DNA of 64,000 nt from Rhodanobacteraceae bacterium (GTDB lineage: Bacteria; Pseudomonadota; Gammaproteobacteria; Xanthomonadales; Rhodanobacteraceae): NCBI GenBank assembly GCA_003142815.1, contig PLNP01000024.1, forward strand, positions 65,378 through 129,377, read 5' to 3'. A model generated the notes under the pieces. The model had not been told where the DNA came from and did not search any database. It saw nothing but the letters and a program-made list of their open reading frames with translations. The translations under genes and the position numbers were made by a program. Numbering within the stretch: position 1 is the first letter of the stretch; every line of letters starts with the position of its first letter. Of the stretch, positions 35,019 to 43,855 are shown piece by piece.

Positions 35019-36041
35019 ATGCCCAACGAGATCCAGCCCCTTGCCGCGTTGCCGATCCTGGCCGGCCTTCTCTACCTGCTCGCGATCGTGCGCATGTGGC
35101 GAACCCGCCGCGGCCTCGCTGTCGTGATGCTGGTTTTTCCGCCCGCCGTGCTGTACGCGCTGGTGCGCCACTGGCACGACAGGCGCAACAACATCCGGGT
35201 GCCGACGTTCGGCGCCATGGCGGCGCTCGCGTTATGGTCGGGCCTGATTGTCGCAGGCGTCGGCGCGGCGCCCGGAACGCGTGATGGCAGCGCGCGCGGT
35301 GAGTCGCCGCACGATGCGCTGGTGGCCGATGCCCACGGTCGTGTCGACGGTCGCAAGTTGCGCCTTGCGGTCGCCTTGGCGAACCTGCCCTACCGCAGCG
35401 GCCATGTCGAATTGGCGCGCGTGCACGCACTGATCGACGTGCCGGCGCATTTCCACTTCATCGCTGGCCGGGATCTGCAAACGCTGTACGCGGGAACGGA
35501 CAGCGACCGCGGCCAAAACACGGTCGGCTGGCTCGTCCATGAAAGCGTGAATCTCGCCGCCGCCGACGCCTGGTTCGTCAAGATCGAATGGATGGGCGAC
35601 GGTTTCATCGCGGAGAACGATCTGGCGGTATATGCGCACCAGGCGCTGCTCGCCGATGCGCAGCATGCGACCGCGCAACGCTCGGGCCTGCAGGGGCAGG
35701 GCGCGACGGGCTTCAGCCTCATCCGTTATGCCGAGCCACCGGCGTTCGACGCGGCCCACCATGGCGTGACCTGGGTCGAGGAGCTTGCCTACGCGAACCA
35801 GAACAAGCATCGCCTCGATTGTTACGCGGCCAAGCTCGGTCGCGGCGGCGCGCTGGTCTATTCGATGAGCGCGATCGGCATGCAACGCCAGGAGCTGTGC
35901 CTGCGCGCCGTGCGTCTGGCTGCCACCCGCACGGAGTTCGCGAGCGGGCATGCCTACACCGATCACTGGGGGCTGTTCGATCGCTACGCCGACTACGATG
36001 TGGTCGAACTGATCACGGGGGTCGCCGCGTTGCAGCGCTAG
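35019..36041 (+). CDS. DUF2167-like membrane-anchored protein
   Basis: A 340-residue protein with three N-terminal hydrophobic helices (ALPILAGLLYLLAIVRMW, VVMLVFPPAVLYALV, FGAMAALALWSGLIVAGVG). A periplasmic part follows that has DUF2167-like blocks: HFHFIAGRDLQTLYAG, VGWLVHESVNLAAADAWFVK, IEWMGDGFIAENDLAVYA and FDAAHHGVTWVEELAYANQN, then KLGRGGALVYSM. DUF2167 proteins are membrane-linked and poorly characterised. Relatives I recall carry their membrane helix at the C-terminus, so the N-terminal anchor here is a variant arrangement. It converges with mprF over 65 bp. Likely operon with the small secreted gene upstream. Confidence 0.75.
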   Translation: MPNEIQPLAALPILAGLLYLLAIVRMWRTRRGLAVVMLVFPPAVLYALVRHWHDRRNNIRVPTFGAMAALALWSGLIVAGVGAAPGTRDGSARGESPHDALVADAHGRVDGRKLRLAVALANLPYRSGHVELARVHALIDVPAHFHFIAGRDLQTLYAGTDSDRGQNTVGWLVHESVNLAAADAWFVKIEWMGDGFIAENDLAVYAHQALLADAQHATAQRSGLQGQGATGFSLIRYAEPPAFDAAHHGVTWVEELAYANQNKHRLDCYAAKLGRGGALVYSMSAIGMQRQELCLRAVRLAATRTEFASGHAYTDHWGLFDRYADYDVVELITGVAALQR

Positions 36042-36106
36042 GCGCCGTGGCCACGGCTGCACCGCGCCGGTGTCGATCGCCGCCGCCGCGCGGAAAGGAC
36101 CTCGTA

Positions 36107-38740
36107 CTATCGCCCGAACAGAAAGCGCCGATAGCCGCCCGCGACCAGCGCCGCGATGTCGATCAGAAGACCTGGCACCCACAGTCCGCGCGGGTACGCG
36201 AGATACGAGCCGACCCAGTCCGGCGCAAACTTTTCCTTGTAGCGGCGCAGACCCTGGTAGTTGTAGAACCGACCGCCATACTGGAACGCGAGCGCGGCGA
36301 GGCGTTCGTTGATGCGCGCGTACGGGTTGTCGCCCACCGCGGACAAGGGCGCCATGCCGAGACTGAAGCTCTCGTAGCCACTGTCCTTCGCCCACTGCAT
36401 GACCTTGGCGAACAGGAAGTCCATCGTGCCGCGCGGTGCGCCATCGATGTGGCGCATGAGATCCACGCTCGCAGTACCGTTCGGGCCGTACGGCGGCAGC
36501 ACGTTTGCGAATGCGATGAGTTCGCCCGCGCGGCGTACCAGCGCGAGCGGGCTCCACGCGAAATAGTCCGGATCGAAATGGCCGAGCGAGAAACTCTTCT
36601 CGTGCGCGCCCTTGTCTTCGAGCCATTCGTCGGAAACTCTTTCGAGCTCGGTCATCAGCACGGTGTCGAACGGCGGCTCGAGCAGTTCGAACGTGAGTTG
36701 TTCCTTGACCGATCGGTTGACCGCCTGGCGCAGGTCTTCCCAGCGCTTGCCGGACAGTGTGAATTCGGCGAGGCGCATGGTGGCAAGCTCGCCGAGCTTG
36801 AATAAATCAAACCCGAGATCGTGATACAGCGAGAGATCCGGTTCGAGCACTTCGTAGAAGATCGGAACGCGATCCTGTGCATCCGCGAAGTGGCGGAAAT
36901 CGAGGATCGTGCGCTTGATCGCGCTCTCCGGTCCGCACGGCGAGCCGAGCGCGACCAGGCGATCGCGCACCGCGCCGTAGGCGACAACCGCATGACTGTC
37001 GGCCGACCAGAACAGGTGCTTGTCGCCCATGAAGCTCAAGTGCGCGAATTCGCCGCCACCGTGGGCGAGGTATACCGCACGCGCGCGTTCGAGCTCCTCG
37101 CGTGCCGGCAGCTTCAGTGACGGTCGCCGCACCGCGAATGACTGCCAGATCAGGTAGATCAGAAGACCGAGCAACGCGGCGAACAAACCGCGACCAATCC
37201 GCGAAGAATGCTCGCCGCTGCCGAAATACCAGAGATCGAAACTGTCGTCGCCGAGCACCGACCAGACGCCGACCGCGAAGAACGCGAGCACAACCGCGAT
37301 CAACCCGGTCAGCCAGGTGAATGTGGTCAATGAGGTCAGGCTCATCGCGCGCTGGGTGAACTCGCGTTTGCGCATGCGCAAGAGCAGCGCGATCGCGAGC
37401 AGGAACAGCGTCTCGCCGAAATGCAGGCCCTTGGTGACTGCGAGTATCGCGCCGAGCACGAGCAATGGCTGCGCCAACCGGTAGGCGACGCGCAGGCGTC
37501 CGTCGATGCCGCGACCCAAGCCCAGCAGCAACACGCCGGTCAGGATCGACAGCCAATACGAGCCCTCGACCGCAGCCAATGGCAAATACGCGCGCACGAT
37601 CACGGTGTGTTCGTGCACGGCTGGAATCGCGGCCGAGGCGAGCAACACGAGACCCGCGCCGAACGTCAGCACCGCGAGCGCGCGAATGCCGAACCCAGCG
37701 AGCAGGCTTGCCGGCAGGCCGAGCACGCCGAACAACGGATGCATGCGCAAGCGTCCGCTCGCGCGCGCGAGTGCGGGCAGGCGCAGGCTTCCGGCCAGCA
37801 TGCCGGAGCCGAAATACAACCCGGCCAGCAGCGGCAGCAGGTAATACGTGATGCGGAACAGGAACAGGCCGGACAGGATCGCGGCGTTGTCGTAGCCGCC
37901 GCTGGTCAGCGCGAGCAACATCAATCCGTCGAACACGCCGAAGCCACCGGGAATCAGGCTGAGCAAGCCGAGGGTCTGCGCCGCCGCGAAACTTCCGAGC
38001 AGCGGACCGGCTTTGACATGCGCGCCGGAGAGGTACAGGCACGCGTACAGCACGCTCGCGCTGAGCACCCAGTCGACGAACGACAGTGCGGCGAGGCCGA
38101 GTTTCAGGCGCAGTGGCGGCAAGTCGATGCCGCGCGGCAACCAGCGCATCAGCCGGCGCCGCGTGGTCAACACGAAGAATGCCGGCAGATAACACGCGGC
38201 CACGATCAGCACCGCGAGGACAAGCCAGCGCGTCGTTTCGGTCGGCGTGATCGGAGTCGAGCCGAGCGCGAGCGTGGCGATGATCAGCACCGACAGCCCG
38301 AGCGGCAACGACAGTACCTGCAGTCCGATCAGCGCGGCGCCGATCGGCAGTTCGATACGCCGTCCTGAAAACCCGAGCAGGCGTACGCCCGAGCCGACTG
38401 CGCCGGAGAGATTGAGCACATTGGCGAGCGCGTTGGCGACGAACGCGAGGCGCAGCACGTCGCGCGTCGGCATCGCCAGCCCGAGCCAGCGTGCGATGAC
38501 CACGTCGATCAAGCCGGTGAACGCGACCGCGACCAGCGCGATCAACGCGATACCGAGTGCGGGCAGCGTCGGCACCGCAAGCAGGGTGCGCTGCATTTCC
38601 GGCAGATCGAATTCATCGATGCCGTGCACCAGCAGCCAGCCGACCAAGGCGAGAAATGCGATCGGCACCAGCCAACGCAGACGCGATGCCCAGCCGTGCG
38701 CGACCGGCGGACTGGGACTGGCTGCAGTTTCGGTGGTCAT
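36107..38740 (-). CDS. mprF: Phosphatidylglycerol lysyltransferase/flippase MprF
   Basis: An 877-residue protein. The first half (to about residue 510) has many membrane helices of the flippase domain (LVPIAFLALVGWLLVHGID; LIPGGFGVFDGLMLLALTSG). The C-terminal soluble domain (about 540-877) is the aminoacyl-PG synthase (DUF2156) with GGGEFAHLSFMGDKHLFWS, GDPVG-like GSPCGPES, YQSLGFDLFKLGE-type YHDLGFDLFKLGELA, DEWLEDKGAHEKSFSLGHFD and GTMDFLFAKVMQWAKDSGY. It moves an amino acid, usually lysine or alanine, from tRNA to phosphatidylglycerol and flips the product. This lowers surface negative charge. The AcvB/VirJ-type genes on both sides probably hydrolyse its product. Confidence 0.94.
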   Translation of the reverse strand: MTTETAASPSPPVAHGWASRLRWLVPIAFLALVGWLLVHGIDEFDLPEMQRTLLAVPTLPALGIALIALVAVAFTGLIDVVIARWLGLAMPTRDVLRLAFVANALANVLNLSGAVGSGVRLLGFSGRRIELPIGAALIGLQVLSLPLGLSVLIIATLALGSTPITPTETTRWLVLAVLIVAACYLPAFFVLTTRRRLMRWLPRGIDLPPLRLKLGLAALSFVDWVLSASVLYACLYLSGAHVKAGPLLGSFAAAQTLGLLSLIPGGFGVFDGLMLLALTSGGYDNAAILSGLFLFRITYYLLPLLAGLYFGSGMLAGSLRLPALARASGRLRMHPLFGVLGLPASLLAGFGIRALAVLTFGAGLVLLASAAIPAVHEHTVIVRAYLPLAAVEGSYWLSILTGVLLLGLGRGIDGRLRVAYRLAQPLLVLGAILAVTKGLHFGETLFLLAIALLLRMRKREFTQRAMSLTSLTTFTWLTGLIAVVLAFFAVGVWSVLGDDSFDLWYFGSGEHSSRIGRGLFAALLGLLIYLIWQSFAVRRPSLKLPAREELERARAVYLAHGGGEFAHLSFMGDKHLFWSADSHAVVAYGAVRDRLVALGSPCGPESAIKRTILDFRHFADAQDRVPIFYEVLEPDLSLYHDLGFDLFKLGELATMRLAEFTLSGKRWEDLRQAVNRSVKEQLTFELLEPPFDTVLMTELERVSDEWLEDKGAHEKSFSLGHFDPDYFAWSPLALVRRAGELIAFANVLPPYGPNGTASVDLMRHIDGAPRGTMDFLFAKVMQWAKDSGYESFSLGMAPLSAVGDNPYARINERLAALAFQYGGRFYNYQGLRRYKEKFAPDWVGSYLAYPRGLWVPGLLIDIAALVAGGYRRFLFGR

Positions 38741-38846
38741 TGTGGGCGAAATCTTCCCTGAGGCAAGCCCAAGTTTACCTGCGCGCAGCGGTCACGCGCG
38801 TGACCGGCGACTTTAGCGCGCGTGCGGCGGTGCGGATCAGTTTCGT

Positions 38847-38884
38847 AGGGTGGGACGCAGTGCCGAAGGCGCGAGTCCCACCCT
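38847..38884. repeat. Inverted repeat AGGGTGGGAC/GTCCCACCCT
   Basis: Ten-base perfect arms, 38847-38856 and 38875-38884, flank an 18-base loop and are headed by GTAGGGTGGGA. This is a known style of dispersed intergenic repeat, between the VirJ-like gene and mprF, both on the minus strand. Confidence 0.8.
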
Positions 38885-38930
38885 GGACGCGCATCGGATG
38901 GGTCCCGTCCTACCAATCGCTACGTTGGGT

Positions 38931-39800
38931 TCAATGCGCGGAACCGGCCAGATCCTTGACGCTCTGTATGTACTGCGGCATCCAGTTTTTCGGCGCGCCG
39001 AAGCCGTGGCCGACATGCGGCAATATGACCGCCTTCGAATCCTTCTGGCCGGCCGCGAACTCCGCGGCGAACTTCGGATCGCAAACTTGGTCGATCCCGC
39101 CCTGCAGGATGCGCCATCGCACATTGACCGTCTCGTGCTTGTCGAACACGTAGCCGAACGGCGACTGCTTCTGCTTCTGCTGGGTCAATCCGCCATGCCC
39201 GGCACAAAACGGTTTCCTGATCAACAGATCGGGACAGAAGCCGAGACTGATGCCGCCGCCGAAACGCTGGCCGGCATCGGCTGCGAGTGCCGCGTAGGCG
39301 ATGGTCGCGCCCGACGAATAACCAATGATCACCGGCCGCGTATCCAGTGGCAGGTTCAACTGGCGCACGAGATCGGTGCCGAGTTTCGCGAGCAGGCCGT
39401 CCGCATCGCTGCACGCCGCCTCGGTACTGTCGAGCCCCTTCAGGAATTGCGGAGTGCTGAAGCCTGCGACCCAAAAACCCTGCGCGGCGGCCTGATGCGC
39501 CATGTCGGTCACGCCGAGATTCCAGCCACCGTCGCCGGACGCGAACAGCGCGAGACCGCGGCTGGCGACCTTCGGTTTGTACACCGCGACTTCGCCGAAG
39601 CCGGCCACATTGATCCAGCGATCCACTTGCGGGTCACGCAGCGGCGCCTTGTGCGGCTTCGGTTTCGTGGATTTCTTGTCCGCGTGCGCCGGCATGGTTT
39701 TCGCCGCGCCGGTGACATCGGCTTCCGTTGCATGGGCGAGCGGGACGACGCCAAGCGCAAGCGACAGCGCAGCGGCGATAACGCGGTGACGGCGGATCAA
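38931..39800 (-). CDS. VirJ/AcvB-family protein, single-domain form
   Basis: An exported protein of about 290 residues. A TTG at 39800 with AGGGAA upstream gives a clean signal peptide (IRRHRVIAAALSLALGVVPLAHA); GTG 39836 and GTG 39863 are open alternatives. The mature part begins with a Lys/Pro-rich stretch, then ALFASGDGGWNLGVTDMAHQ, VIIGYSSGATIAYAALA with Ser162 as likely nucleophile, and LGFCPDLLIRKPFC with a probable disulphide. VGHGFGAPKNW near the end has a histidine in the expected place. The CPDLL/KPFC pattern is closer to the first half of AcvB, but with the serine retained. It lies next to mprF on the same strand and probably acts on the same lipid. Confidence 0.82.
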   Translation of the reverse strand: MIRRHRVIAAALSLALGVVPLAHATEADVTGAAKTMPAHADKKSTKPKPHKAPLRDPQVDRWINVAGFGEVAVYKPKVASRGLALFASGDGGWNLGVTDMAHQAAAQGFWVAGFSTPQFLKGLDSTEAACSDADGLLAKLGTDLVRQLNLPLDTRPVIIGYSSGATIAYAALAADAGQRFGGGISLGFCPDLLIRKPFCAGHGGLTQQKQKQSPFGYVFDKHETVNVRWRILQGGIDQVCDPKFAAEFAAGQKDSKAVILPHVGHGFGAPKNWMPQYIQSVKDLAGSAH

Positions 39801-39907
39801 AAGCGGGCATTCCCTGGGCAATTGGTGGGCGCGCACGCTAGCTGATGACGACGTTGCTGTCACGCGGGCGGCATGCGCGCAAACAGCGTCTGTTCATGCC
39901 GGTCGGG

Positions 39908-40039
39908 TCAGTGCGGCGGCGCGTGTTCGTCGGCCACCCGCTTCGCGACTTCGTCCGCATGCAGCTCGAACCACATCGCGTTGAGGATCGCGAATGCCAG
40001 TGCGAGGCCGAGACCGAGGATCCAGCTGAAATACCACAT
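39908..40039 (-). CDS. cydX: Cytochrome bd oxidase small subunit CydX
   Basis: A 43-residue single-helix protein: MWYFSWILGLGLALAFAILN then AMWFELHADEVAKRVADE and a short HAPPH tail. The MWYFSWILG start and the EL/HAD region are the CydX signature. CydX stabilises the CydAB haem centres. It is the last gene of the cyd group, 134 bp after cydB; the intervening DNA holds an inverted heptamer array. ATG 40039 is preceded by AGGTTTGCCCTC, so the Shine-Dalgarno is moderate. Confidence 0.93.
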   Translation of the reverse strand: MWYFSWILGLGLALAFAILNAMWFELHADEVAKRVADEHAPPH

Positions 40040-40062
40040 GAGGGCAAACCTCCGGTTTGTTC

Positions 40063-40167
40063 GGGATTCGGGATTCGGGATTTGGGATTTGGGATTCGGG
40101 AAGAGCTGCGTCCGTGCCGTACATCGTTTTCATCCTCGAATCCCCAATTCCCCAATCCCCAATCCCG
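40063..40167. repeat. Inverted arrays of heptamer GGGATTC/GGGATTT and (C)AATCCC
   Basis: Five units (GGGATTC, GGGATTC, GGGATTT, GGGATTT, GGGATTC) occupy 40063-40097. About four units of the complementary orientation (AATCCCC, AATTCCC, CAATCCC, CAATCCC) occupy 40139-40166. The two arrays can pair into a stem over a loop of about 40 bases. The unit is the same as that of the direct array at 9252-9368. Confidence 0.92.
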
Positions 40168-40173
40168 GCTCCA

Positions 40174-41313
40174 TCAATACAAGCTGTGCGATTGCTTGAT
40201 GTGTTCGAGGCTGACCCGGCCACGCAGCACGCGGTAGACCCAACGGGTGTACGCGATCACGATCGGCAGTAGCACGGCGGTGACGAGCAGCATCAGGCCG
40301 AGTGTGCTCTTGCTACTCGATGCATCCCAGACCGTGAGGCTGCTGCGCGGATCGAGGCTGGACGGCAGCAGGAACGGAAACAGCGCGAGGCCGGCCGAGG
40401 CGATCGTGCCGGCGACTGCGACTGCGCTGGCGGTGAATGCGCCGGCGTGGTGGCGGCGTCTGCTCAGCAGCGGCGCAGCCAACGCGGCGATGATCGCGAT
40501 CGCGGCGGCGACGCAGGCCCAGCGTCCGAGCGGGCCATCGCCGAACCAGTTGCCGCCATGCATCACGTTTTTCAGCAGAGGGTTGGAAGGCCCATCTGTG
40601 GCGATGCGGCCATCGATTGCATAGCCGATCACGCCTGACGCGAGCCATGCGCCGGCGCCCGCATACAGCGCGACGAACGCCACCGCCGCCGCGCGCAGCA
40701 CACGTTCTGCACGAAGTGCGATCACGTCGTCGGCTTTTACCGCGACCCAGGCGGCACCATGCATCAGGATCATCGCGATCGAGACCAGTCCGACCAGCAC
40801 CGGGAACGGTCGCAGCAGAGCGAAGAAGCCACCTGCGTAGCTGATCCGTAAGGTCTCGTCGTAGCGCAGCGGAACGCCGAGGAAGAGATTGCCGAATGCG
40901 ACCCCGAAGATCAGCGGCGGAACCAGGCCGGCGACCGTCAATATCCAGTCCCAGGTTCCGCGCCAGCGCGGATCGGCGACCTTGTTGCGGAAATTGAAGC
41001 CGACCGGGCGCACGATGAACGCGAGTAGGGTGAGCAGCATCGCGAAATAGAATCCCGAGAACGCGGCCGCGTACAGCAGCGGCCACGCCGCGAAGATCGC
41101 TCCCGCGCCGAGGATCAACCAGACCTGGTTGCCTTCCCAGACTGGCTCGATCGTCTCCAGCAGCGCACGGCGTTCGTCGTCGGTCTTCGCGAGCACGCGC
41201 AATAGCGCGGCGACGCCAAGATCGAAGCCGTCCATGATCGCGAAACCGATCAGCAGAACGCCGAGCAGCAGCCACCAGATGATGCGCAGGGTTTCATAGT
41301 CGAACATTGTCAT
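40174..41313 (-). CDS. cydB: Cytochrome bd ubiquinol oxidase subunit II
   Basis: A 379-residue membrane subunit with nine hydrophobic helices. The start [20 protein letters not shown] followed by [37 protein letters not shown] and [16 protein letters not shown] are the CydB hallmarks. The GFDLG and WEGNQVW motifs contribute to the quinol/oxygen-side architecture. It follows cydA by 65 bp in the same direction, with a small hairpin (CCCGGCCCGTCGAAGGACCG) in the gap. The oxidase reduces oxygen to water with ubiquinol and works at low oxygen. Confidence 0.97.
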   Translation of the reverse strand: MTMFDYETLRIIWWLLLGVLLIGFAIMDGFDLGVAALLRVLAKTDDERRALLETIEPVWEGNQVWLILGAGAIFAAWPLLYAAAFSGFYFAMLLTLLAFIVRPVGFNFRNKVADPRWRGTWDWILTVAGLVPPLIFGVAFGNLFLGVPLRYDETLRISYAGGFFALLRPFPVLVGLVSIAMILMHGAAWVAVKADDVIALRAERVLRAAAVAFVALYAGAGAWLASGVIGYAIDGRIATDGPSNPLLKNVMHGGNWFGDGPLGRWACVAAAIAIIAALAAPLLSRRRHHAGAFTASAVAVAGTIASAGLALFPFLLPSSLDPRSSLTVWDASSSKSTLGLMLLVTAVLLPIVIAYTRWVYRVLRGRVSLEHIKQSHSLY

Positions 41314-41378
41314 CTTTCCTCATCATCGTCCCGGCCCGTCGAAGGACCGGGATAACGAGTGGGAGGGGGCGATGAGGT

Positions 41379-42944
41379 TCATGAAGCGCTCCCCGCCGAG
41401 GCAGAAGGCGCCGGCGGCCACATGCCGAGCCCATCGGGCCCCTTGCGCACGTACTTCAGCATCAACATCACGTCGACGATCGCGAGCGCCGTGTAGAACA
41501 GCATGAAGCCGCCGAGGCTGGTTGCAACCTGCGCGGCTGACACCGACGACACGCCGAGCGCAGTCGGCAGCACGCCTTCGATCGCCCACGGCTGGCGGCC
41601 ATATTCAGCGACGATCCAGCCGAGCTCGATCGCGAGCCACGGCAGTGGCAGGCTCCACAGCGCGGCCCGCAAAAGCCAGCGATGGCGATCGAGCTGGCGT
41701 TTGGCCGACAGCCAGAACGCATATCCGAACAATGCAATGAACCACAGGCCACAGCCGACCATGATGCGGAATGACCAGAACAAGACCGGTACGTTCGGGA
41801 TCGTGCTGTCAGCGGCTTTGGCGATGTCGGCCGGAGTCGCTTTCGAGGGATCTTCCAGATGGCGCCTGAGCAGCAGCGCATAGCCGAGATCCTGCTTGTG
41901 CGCGTCGAACTCTGCGCGCGCCGCGGCGTCGTCGCGATGCGTGCGCAGCGTCTGCATCGCGGCGTAGGCCTTGAGTCCGCTGCCGATGCGCGTCTGCGCG
42001 TGCTGCACCAATTGATCGATGCCCGGCATCACGGTGTCGATCGAGTGCGTGCCGATCAGGCCCATCAGCCACGGGATACGGATCGCGAAATGGGTCGTAC
42101 GCGCGGCGACGTCGGGCCAGCCGAATACGGTGATCGAAGCGGGGGCCGGCTCGGTTTCCCACATCGCCTCGATCGCGGCGAGTTTCATCTTCTGGTGTTC
42201 GGTCAGCGTGTAACCCGATTCGTCGCCGAGCACGACCACGCTGAGCGCGGCGGCGAGGCCAAAGCTCGCGGCGACCGTCATCGAGCGTTTCGCAAATTCC
42301 ACATTGCGACCTTTCAGCAGGAACCACGCGCTGATCGACAACACGAACATCGCGCCGAGCACGTAGCCCGCGCTGACCGTGTGCACGAACTTCGACTGCG
42401 CGACCGGATTGAACATCACCGCGCTGAACGAGGTGATCTCCATGCGCATCGTATCGAGGTTGAACTCGGCGCCGACCGGATTCTGCATCCACGCATTCGC
42501 GATCAGGATCCACAGCGCCGACAAGCTCGTGCCGAGCGCGAGCAGGAAGGTCACGATCAGATGCTTGACCCGCGAGAGCTTGTCCCAGCCGAGGAAGAAC
42601 AGGCCGATGAAGGTTGCTTCGAGGAAAAACGCCATCAAACCTTCGATCGCGAGCGGCGCGCCGAAGATGTCGCCGACGTAGTGCGCGTAGTACGCCCAGT
42701 TGGTGCCGAACTGGAATTCCATCGTGATGCCGGTGGCGACGCCCATCGCGAAGTTGATGCCGAACAGCACGCCCCAGTATTGGGTCATGCGCTTCCAGAT
42801 ATCGCGTCCGGTCATTACATAGACCGCTTCCATGATCGCGAGCATCCACGCCAGGCCGAGCGTCAACGGCACGAACAAGAAATGGTACAGCGCGGTCAGC
42901 GCGAACTGCAGCCGCGACAGGATGACGACGGATTCATCGATCAT
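41379..42944 (-). CDS. cydA: Cytochrome bd ubiquinol oxidase subunit I
   Basis: A 521-residue haem-bearing subunit. The start MIDESVVILSRLQFALTALY followed by HFLF carries the first haem-ligand histidine. QFGTNWAYYAHYVGDIFGAP, GYVLGAMFVLSISAW and GRQPWAIEGVLPT are conserved blocks. The Q-loop between them is of the usual long type. CydA start overlaps the cydP-type gene by 11 bases. Order cydP-cydA-cydB-cydX forms one unit on the minus strand. Confidence 0.97.
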   Translation of the reverse strand: MIDESVVILSRLQFALTALYHFLFVPLTLGLAWMLAIMEAVYVMTGRDIWKRMTQYWGVLFGINFAMGVATGITMEFQFGTNWAYYAHYVGDIFGAPLAIEGLMAFFLEATFIGLFFLGWDKLSRVKHLIVTFLLALGTSLSALWILIANAWMQNPVGAEFNLDTMRMEITSFSAVMFNPVAQSKFVHTVSAGYVLGAMFVLSISAWFLLKGRNVEFAKRSMTVAASFGLAAALSVVVLGDESGYTLTEHQKMKLAAIEAMWETEPAPASITVFGWPDVAARTTHFAIRIPWLMGLIGTHSIDTVMPGIDQLVQHAQTRIGSGLKAYAAMQTLRTHRDDAAARAEFDAHKQDLGYALLLRRHLEDPSKATPADIAKAADSTIPNVPVLFWSFRIMVGCGLWFIALFGYAFWLSAKRQLDRHRWLLRAALWSLPLPWLAIELGWIVAEYGRQPWAIEGVLPTALGVSSVSAAQVATSLGGFMLFYTALAIVDVMLMLKYVRKGPDGLGMWPPAPSASAGSAS

Positions 42945-43152
42945 GCGGCACCTCGGCGGTGGGCGTGAACAGATGGTTTTCGACTGCGGCGGGTCGCAGG
43001 TCGGGATGCGGATGCGGCCGGAAGCAGACGAACCAGATCAGGCTCAGCAGGATCAGCTTGACCACGACGATCGCTGCGAACTCGATACCAAAACGATGCC
43101 CGCCGCGGTTGCGGAACCAGGAATGTTCGGCGGGGGAAGTCTGGATATCCAT
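42934..43152 (-). CDS. cydP: CydP-type small oxidase-associated membrane protein
   Basis: A 72-residue protein with one membrane helix (FGIEFAAIVVVKLILLSLIW followed by FVCF) between a basic, N-terminal cytoplasmic segment (WFRNRGGHRFG) and a His/Pro-rich tail. It lies first in the cyd operon and overlaps cydA. This matches the small subunit-like proteins annotated as CydP in xanthomonads and relatives. The role in assembly or stability is inferred. Start ATG 43152; upstream codons are not protein-like. Confidence 0.82.
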   Translation of the reverse strand: MDIQTSPAEHSWFRNRGGHRFGIEFAAIVVVKLILLSLIWFVCFRPHPHPDLRPAAVENHLFTPTAEVPHDR

Positions 43153-43264
43153 CGCGCGTATCGTGCCGAGTCTACGCCGCTCGCCCGCGGCATGCCTGCG
43201 GCGCCTGGTCGCTTGTGAGACAGCGCCGCAGCGATGCAGAATCATCCCGCGCAGGGGAGGGGAT

Positions 43265-43855
43265 ATGGAAGCTGATGCGAGTGCACGAGAACTCGACACC
43301 GCCGATTTGTTGCGGCGTTGTTCGGGCGGCGATGCCCGCGCATACGACACGCTGTTTGCCGCGGTCTATGCGGATCTGCGTCGGCGTGCGCATCTACTCG
43401 CGCGCGGCGCGGGTGCGACCCTGTCGACCACTGCGCTGGTGCACGAGACGTATCTCAAGCTCGCCGGTCGCGATCTCGCGCTGAACGACAAGACGCATTT
43501 CTTCGCGCTTGCCGCGCGCGCGATGCGCCAGATCCTGCTCAACTCCGCGCGCGACGGGCTCGCGCAGAAACGCGGTGGCAGCCAGGTCACGGTGGCGCTG
43601 GACAGCGCCCTCGCGGCGCCCTCGGACGCCGGCACCCATGTCGACGTGGTCGCGCTCGACCAGGCCTTGCAGGGACTCGCGGCGGCCGATGCCCGCCTCG
43701 CCCAGGTCGTCGAGTTGCATTTCTTCGCGGGCCTCCGCTTCGCCGAGATCGCCGAGCAGCTCGGGCTTTCCGAGCGCACCGTAACGCGCGACTGGCGCGC
43801 CGCGCGCGCGCTGCTGCAGCTGCAGCTCGAAATGTCATGCGCAAGTGATGACTGA
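43265..43855 (+). CDS. ECF-type RNA polymerase sigma factor
   Basis: A 196-residue sigma factor. LLRRCSGGDARAYDTLFAAV followed by YADLRRRAHLLA is region 2; TTALVHETYLKLAGR and HFFALAARAMRQILLNSARD follow, which is typical of the subgroup associated with Ser/Thr kinases in xanthomonads. The region 4 helix-turn-helix is ELHFFAGLRFAEIAEQLGLS, ERTVTRDW. ATG 43265 follows GGGGAGGGG. The last 8 bases overlap the start of the kinase gene, so both are made together. No classical anti-sigma factor is next to it; the kinase is the probable partner. Confidence 0.9.
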   Translation: MEADASARELDTADLLRRCSGGDARAYDTLFAAVYADLRRRAHLLARGAGATLSTTALVHETYLKLAGRDLALNDKTHFFALAARAMRQILLNSARDGLAQKRGGSQVTVALDSALAAPSDAGTHVDVVALDQALQGLAAADARLAQVVELHFFAGLRFAEIAEQLGLSERTVTRDWRAARALLQLQLEMSCASDD

